Shown: in pieces, positions 61,338 to 64,000 of the stretch
Layout: every line of letters begins with the position of its first letter
How positions within the stretch are numbered: position 1 is the stretch's first letter
Origin: JAGPUQ01 sp036961295
GTDB taxonomy: Bacteria; Pseudomonadota; Gammaproteobacteria; Pseudomonadales; Porticoccaceae
Length of the DNA stretch: 64,000 bases
Assembly (NCBI GenBank): GCA_036961295.1
Contig: JBALVX010000001.1
Span: 868,001 to 932,000 of the forward strand
Direction: 5' to 3'
Program-made: the position numbers and the translations under genes
Notes under the pieces: model-generated
Databases searched by the model: none
What the model saw: the letters and a program-made list of their open reading frames with translations, nothing else
Told to the model about the DNA's origin: nothing

Positions 61338-63092
61338 CTACCATTGCTCATCAGAAAGCGCCATCGTCGTTTCAGAACCCGACAAAATCGCGCTTAAGTA
61401 AGTCTCCGTACGCGGCGCGATTTGCTCGGCAAAAAAGCGCGCCGTATGCACTTTGGCTTCCAAAAACGAACCCTGCTCATCCCCCGCCGCTATCTTAACG
61501 GTAGCAACAGCGGCACTTTTCGCCATCAAGCTAGCGGCAACGGTGGTGCCCATTAGCATTAACAGATTAAACGCCACGCTACCGGGTAAGTCTTTATCGC
61601 TAGCCGCACCTTCAAAGAGATGGGCAATACTTTGCTGGCAGCGCTCGACACAGCGGGTAACACTGCTTGCCAGGTCATCCAGGCCTTGAGCCCGACATAC
61701 CGCGATGTCCTGTTCGATATCCTGCAATAATTCCTGGGCGCTTGCGCCTTGATCACGCAGTAATTTGCGACCCACTAAATCCATGGCCTGAATACCATTG
61801 GTACCTTCATAAATAGCCATAATACGGGCGTCACGCATATATTGTGCAGCACCGGTTTCTTCGACAAAGCCCATACCGCCATGTACCTGAACGCCGAGGG
61901 AGGTCACTTCATTGGCAATCTCTGTACACCAGCCTTTAACCAGGGGGGTCAGCAGCTCAACCCGACGCTGGTGATAGGCGCCATCCTCATCGTTGGTGGC
62001 GTGTAGATTGAAATCCCAGTGCATCATCGCTGAGTACGCCAGGGCTCTCGCGCCTTCGGTCAGGCTTTTCATGGTCATCAACATACGGCGCACGTCCGGG
62101 TGACCAATAATCACTCCGCCTTGATCACGATCTTTGGCGTAGGCAAGTGCGTGCTGATAGGCGCGCTCGCTAATCGAGACGCCTTCCAAACCTACCGCCA
62201 GGCGGGCGTGGTTCATCATTGCGAACATATACACCAAACCCTGATTCTCCTCCCCAATCAGGTAGCCTACTGCACCGCTATTATCACCATAGCTCATCAC
62301 GCAGGTGGGACTGGCGTGGATGCCCATCTTATGTTCCACGCTCACTGGATAGACGTCGTTACGCTCTCCCAGCTGCCCATCGGCATCGTTTAGAAACTTG
62401 GGGACAACAAACAACGAGATACCTTTTACCCCGGCTGGGGCATCGGGCGTTCTTGCTAGTACTAAATGTACGATATTATCGGTGTAGCCGTGATCGCCCC
62501 AGCTGATAAAAATTTTCTGCCCACTGATTAAATAGTGGTCGTCCTGTGGAACCGCTTTAGTGCGCACTGCGGCCAGATCACTACCCGCCTGGGACTCGGT
62601 TAAATTCATGCTACCGGTCCATTCCCCAGTGATCAATTTGGGCAAATAAAGTTTTTTCTGTGCCTCGCTACCATAATGTTCGAGCGCAGTAATAACCCCC
62701 ATGGTAAGCATCGGCAGCAGAGAAAAGCTCATATTGGCACTTTGCAGTAATTCATCCACCGCAAAACCAACCAGATGCGGCATGCCCTGGCCCCCGTGTT
62801 CTGGATCACCGGTGAGGCTGGGCCAACCCGCTTCGCGGAAAGAGTTGTAGAGGCCATCCAGTACTGGCGCAGTTACCACGGCATTATTTTCAATGCGGGT
62901 ACCTTCAATATCGGCCTGCTGATTGGTGGGCGCAAACACTTCGGCAAAATATCGCCCCGCTTCCTCGAGAATGGCATCTACCAGGTCCGGGGAAACATCT
63001 TCAAAACCCGGTAGTTCGGCGATGGCCTGCAACTGAAATATATCCTTGAGGAGAAAGCTTATTTCTTGAACAGGGGCGCGATAGTCGGTCAT
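61338..63092 (-). CDS. Acyl-CoA dehydrogenase (DmdC-like, long form)
   Basis: FAD-dependent acyl-CoA dehydrogenase of 584 residues. The N-terminal extension (YRAPVQEISFLLKDIFQL) is typical of the long AcdN/DmdC-like branch. MNLTESQAGSDLAAVRT and ISGQKIFISWGDHGYTDNIVHLVLART form the flavin/acyl site. AQYMRDARIMAIYEGTNGIQAMDL places the likely catalytic Glu in YEGTNG. The C-terminal domain is also present. The substrate (fatty acyl-CoA or 3-methylthiopropionyl-CoA) cannot be decided. Confidence 0.92.
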   Translation of the reverse strand: MTDYRAPVQEISFLLKDIFQLQAIAELPGFEDVSPDLVDAILEEAGRYFAEVFAPTNQQADIEGTRIENNAVVTAPVLDGLYNSFREAGWPSLTGDPEHGGQGMPHLVGFAVDELLQSANMSFSLLPMLTMGVITALEHYGSEAQKKLYLPKLITGEWTGSMNLTESQAGSDLAAVRTKAVPQDDHYLISGQKIFISWGDHGYTDNIVHLVLARTPDAPAGVKGISLFVVPKFLNDADGQLGERNDVYPVSVEHKMGIHASPTCVMSYGDNSGAVGYLIGEENQGLVYMFAMMNHARLAVGLEGVSISERAYQHALAYAKDRDQGGVIIGHPDVRRMLMTMKSLTEGARALAYSAMMHWDFNLHATNDEDGAYHQRRVELLTPLVKGWCTEIANEVTSLGVQVHGGMGFVEETGAAQYMRDARIMAIYEGTNGIQAMDLVGRKLLRDQGASAQELLQDIEQDIAVCRAQGLDDLASSVTRCVERCQQSIAHLFEGAASDKDLPGSVAFNLLMLMGTTVAASLMAKSAAVATVKIAAGDEQGSFLEAKVHTARFFAEQIAPRTETYLSAILSGSETTMALSDEQW

Positions 63093-63330
63093 GGGATTGC
63101 TTCCAAATCAAGGCACGTAAATTAGGGTTTGTAAATTAGAGAGCTAAGAGGCAGTACTGGAAAACTAGATCGTTATTATAGAAAGACACCGAATATTCCC
63201 CAAGCCTAGATTGTGACTTACGGGTATTCTGTAAATGCAAGAATGTTGAATTAATCGTAAAGGGTACACTACTCTAAACACTCGCTTACCGGGAACTTAT
63301 AAGCGATTTCTTCAGCCTTGATTTATTGTT

Positions 63331-64000
63331 TTAATTAATTCGCTGTTCGCTTGTCGGCTCAAGCATAGAATAAAATTTCTGAACTTCAGATGCCGCCATC
63401 GGCTTACCGTAAAGATAACCTTGCGCGGTATCGCAACCTATCTCCCGCACCTGGTTTTCCTGAACGCTGCGTTCAACACCAACCGCGATAACTTCTTTAC
63501 CAAGGACCTTACACAGGGCCACCAGAGCACGGAAAAAACTGCGGTCGTTTTTATCTGAATACGCTTTAGCTAGCGAAGCTTGATTGATTTTTACCGTATC
63601 AACTGGTATGTCTTTGATGTAGGTATAGTCGCTGGTATGTGAACCAAACTGGTCGATACATGAACGAATACCGGCCTTTTTTAGTTGCGCAAAAAACACG
63701 TTGCACACGCCCCGATTACGAAGATAGTCGTCTTCGGCAACTTCCAGCATTAACGACGACGCGGGCAACTTATGACGCAGTAACGTTTCGCACACCAGCG
63801 CCGGAAAATTTGAAGATTTGATTTGCGACATCGCCACATTAACGGCGATATAGTCGACCGGAACACCCAGCTCAAGCCAACGACCCAGCTGCGAGGCAAC
63901 AGTATCTAGAGTCCAGGAACCCAGGTTTTCTGTGATCCCCGCTTCTTCCGATACGGTCATAAAGTCCGACGGTCGAATATTACCTCGGCAGTGATGCTCC
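63331..64000 (-). CDS. Degenerate EAL-domain protein (C-terminal part, runs off the window)
   Basis: The frame is open to the window edge, so the N-terminus, including the EAL tripeptide, is missing. RPSDFMTVSEEAGITENLGSW matches the region after EAL, VNVAMSQ corresponds to VNLS and LEVAED to LEITE. Catalytic positions have decayed: DDFG is DQFG, KID is KIN, and AEGVE is AVGVE. QGYLYGKP is kept. It is probably a c-di-GMP receptor or scaffold rather than a phosphodiesterase. GGDEF or sensor domains may precede it. Confidence 0.85.
   Translation of the reverse strand, partial: EHHCRGNIRPSDFMTVSEEAGITENLGSWTLDTVASQLGRWLELGVPVDYIAVNVAMSQIKSSNFPALVCETLLRHKLPASSLMLEVAEDDYLRNRGVCNVFFAQLKKAGIRSCIDQFGSHTSDYTYIKDIPVDTVKINQASLAKAYSDKNDRSFFRALVALCKVLGKEVIAVGVERSVQENQVREIGCDTAQGYLYGKPMAASEVQKFYSMLEPTSEQRIN

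Overview
The window looks like chromosome of an aerobic, Gram-negative gammaproteobacterium, probably marine and related to the Cellvibrionales/Pseudomonadales group. This is inferred from gene content and order: rpoE-rseA divergent from nadB, sdhE-ygfX divergent from ygfZ, ccoNOQP-GHIS with ANR/FNR-type boxes, smc-zipA-ligA, scpA-scpB-rluB and prfB-lysS. I see no rRNA, tRNA, CRISPR array, transposase, integrase or phage gene. Genes are dense on both strands, and many start with GTG or TTG.

Layout. 0-7.9 kb: sigma-E and its anti-sigma factor, NAD synthesis (nadB), flavinylation and Fe-S maintenance (sdhE, ygfX, ygfZ), a pseudouridine synthase, and glyoxalase and glutathione-transferase genes. 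8-14 kb: a FadL-type outer-membrane channel, an aromatic-acid-type MFS permease, an atypical SDR and a biotin-dependent carboxyltransferase, which look like an accessory catabolic set. 14-24 kb: the complete cbb3 cytochrome oxidase structural and assembly locus, plus a Yip1-family gene behind a perfect ANR-type box. 24-30 kb: argG, pyrC, rnt, grxD, argD and argF.

30.3-38.4 kb: a compact coenzyme F420 locus. It has a fused FO synthase (fbiC), cofC, cofD, cofE, an NADPH:F420 reductase (npdG) and two luciferase-like (LLM) oxidoreductases. In principle it covers synthesis, reduction and use of F420, a cofactor better known from archaea and actinobacteria. This is the most striking metabolic system in the window.

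38.4-59.5 kb: housekeeping genes: ung, lysS, prfB with its programmed +1 frameshift, rluB, scpA/B, yciO, yciI, a YgiM-like SH3 protein, a periplasmic cyclophilin, an unusual pdxJ, a DksA-like protein, a SpoU methyltransferase, an MFS exporter, ligA, zipA, smc and trmL.

60.0-61.3 kb: a small, AT-richer island with the hallmarks of orphan integron gene cassettes. It has a well-formed attC site, two further isolated core sites, a cassette for a small membrane protein, and a cassette gene split by one frameshift that ends in a ClpX-type C4 zinc finger. No integrase is in the window. Beyond it are an acyl-CoA dehydrogenase and the C-terminal part of a degenerate EAL-domain protein running off the right edge.

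A theme across the window is short, often perfect tandem duplications (12-21 bp) in spacers and at protein termini or linkers (ccoQ, ccoH, scpB, zipA, the PGPGW-like gene and several intergenic gaps).
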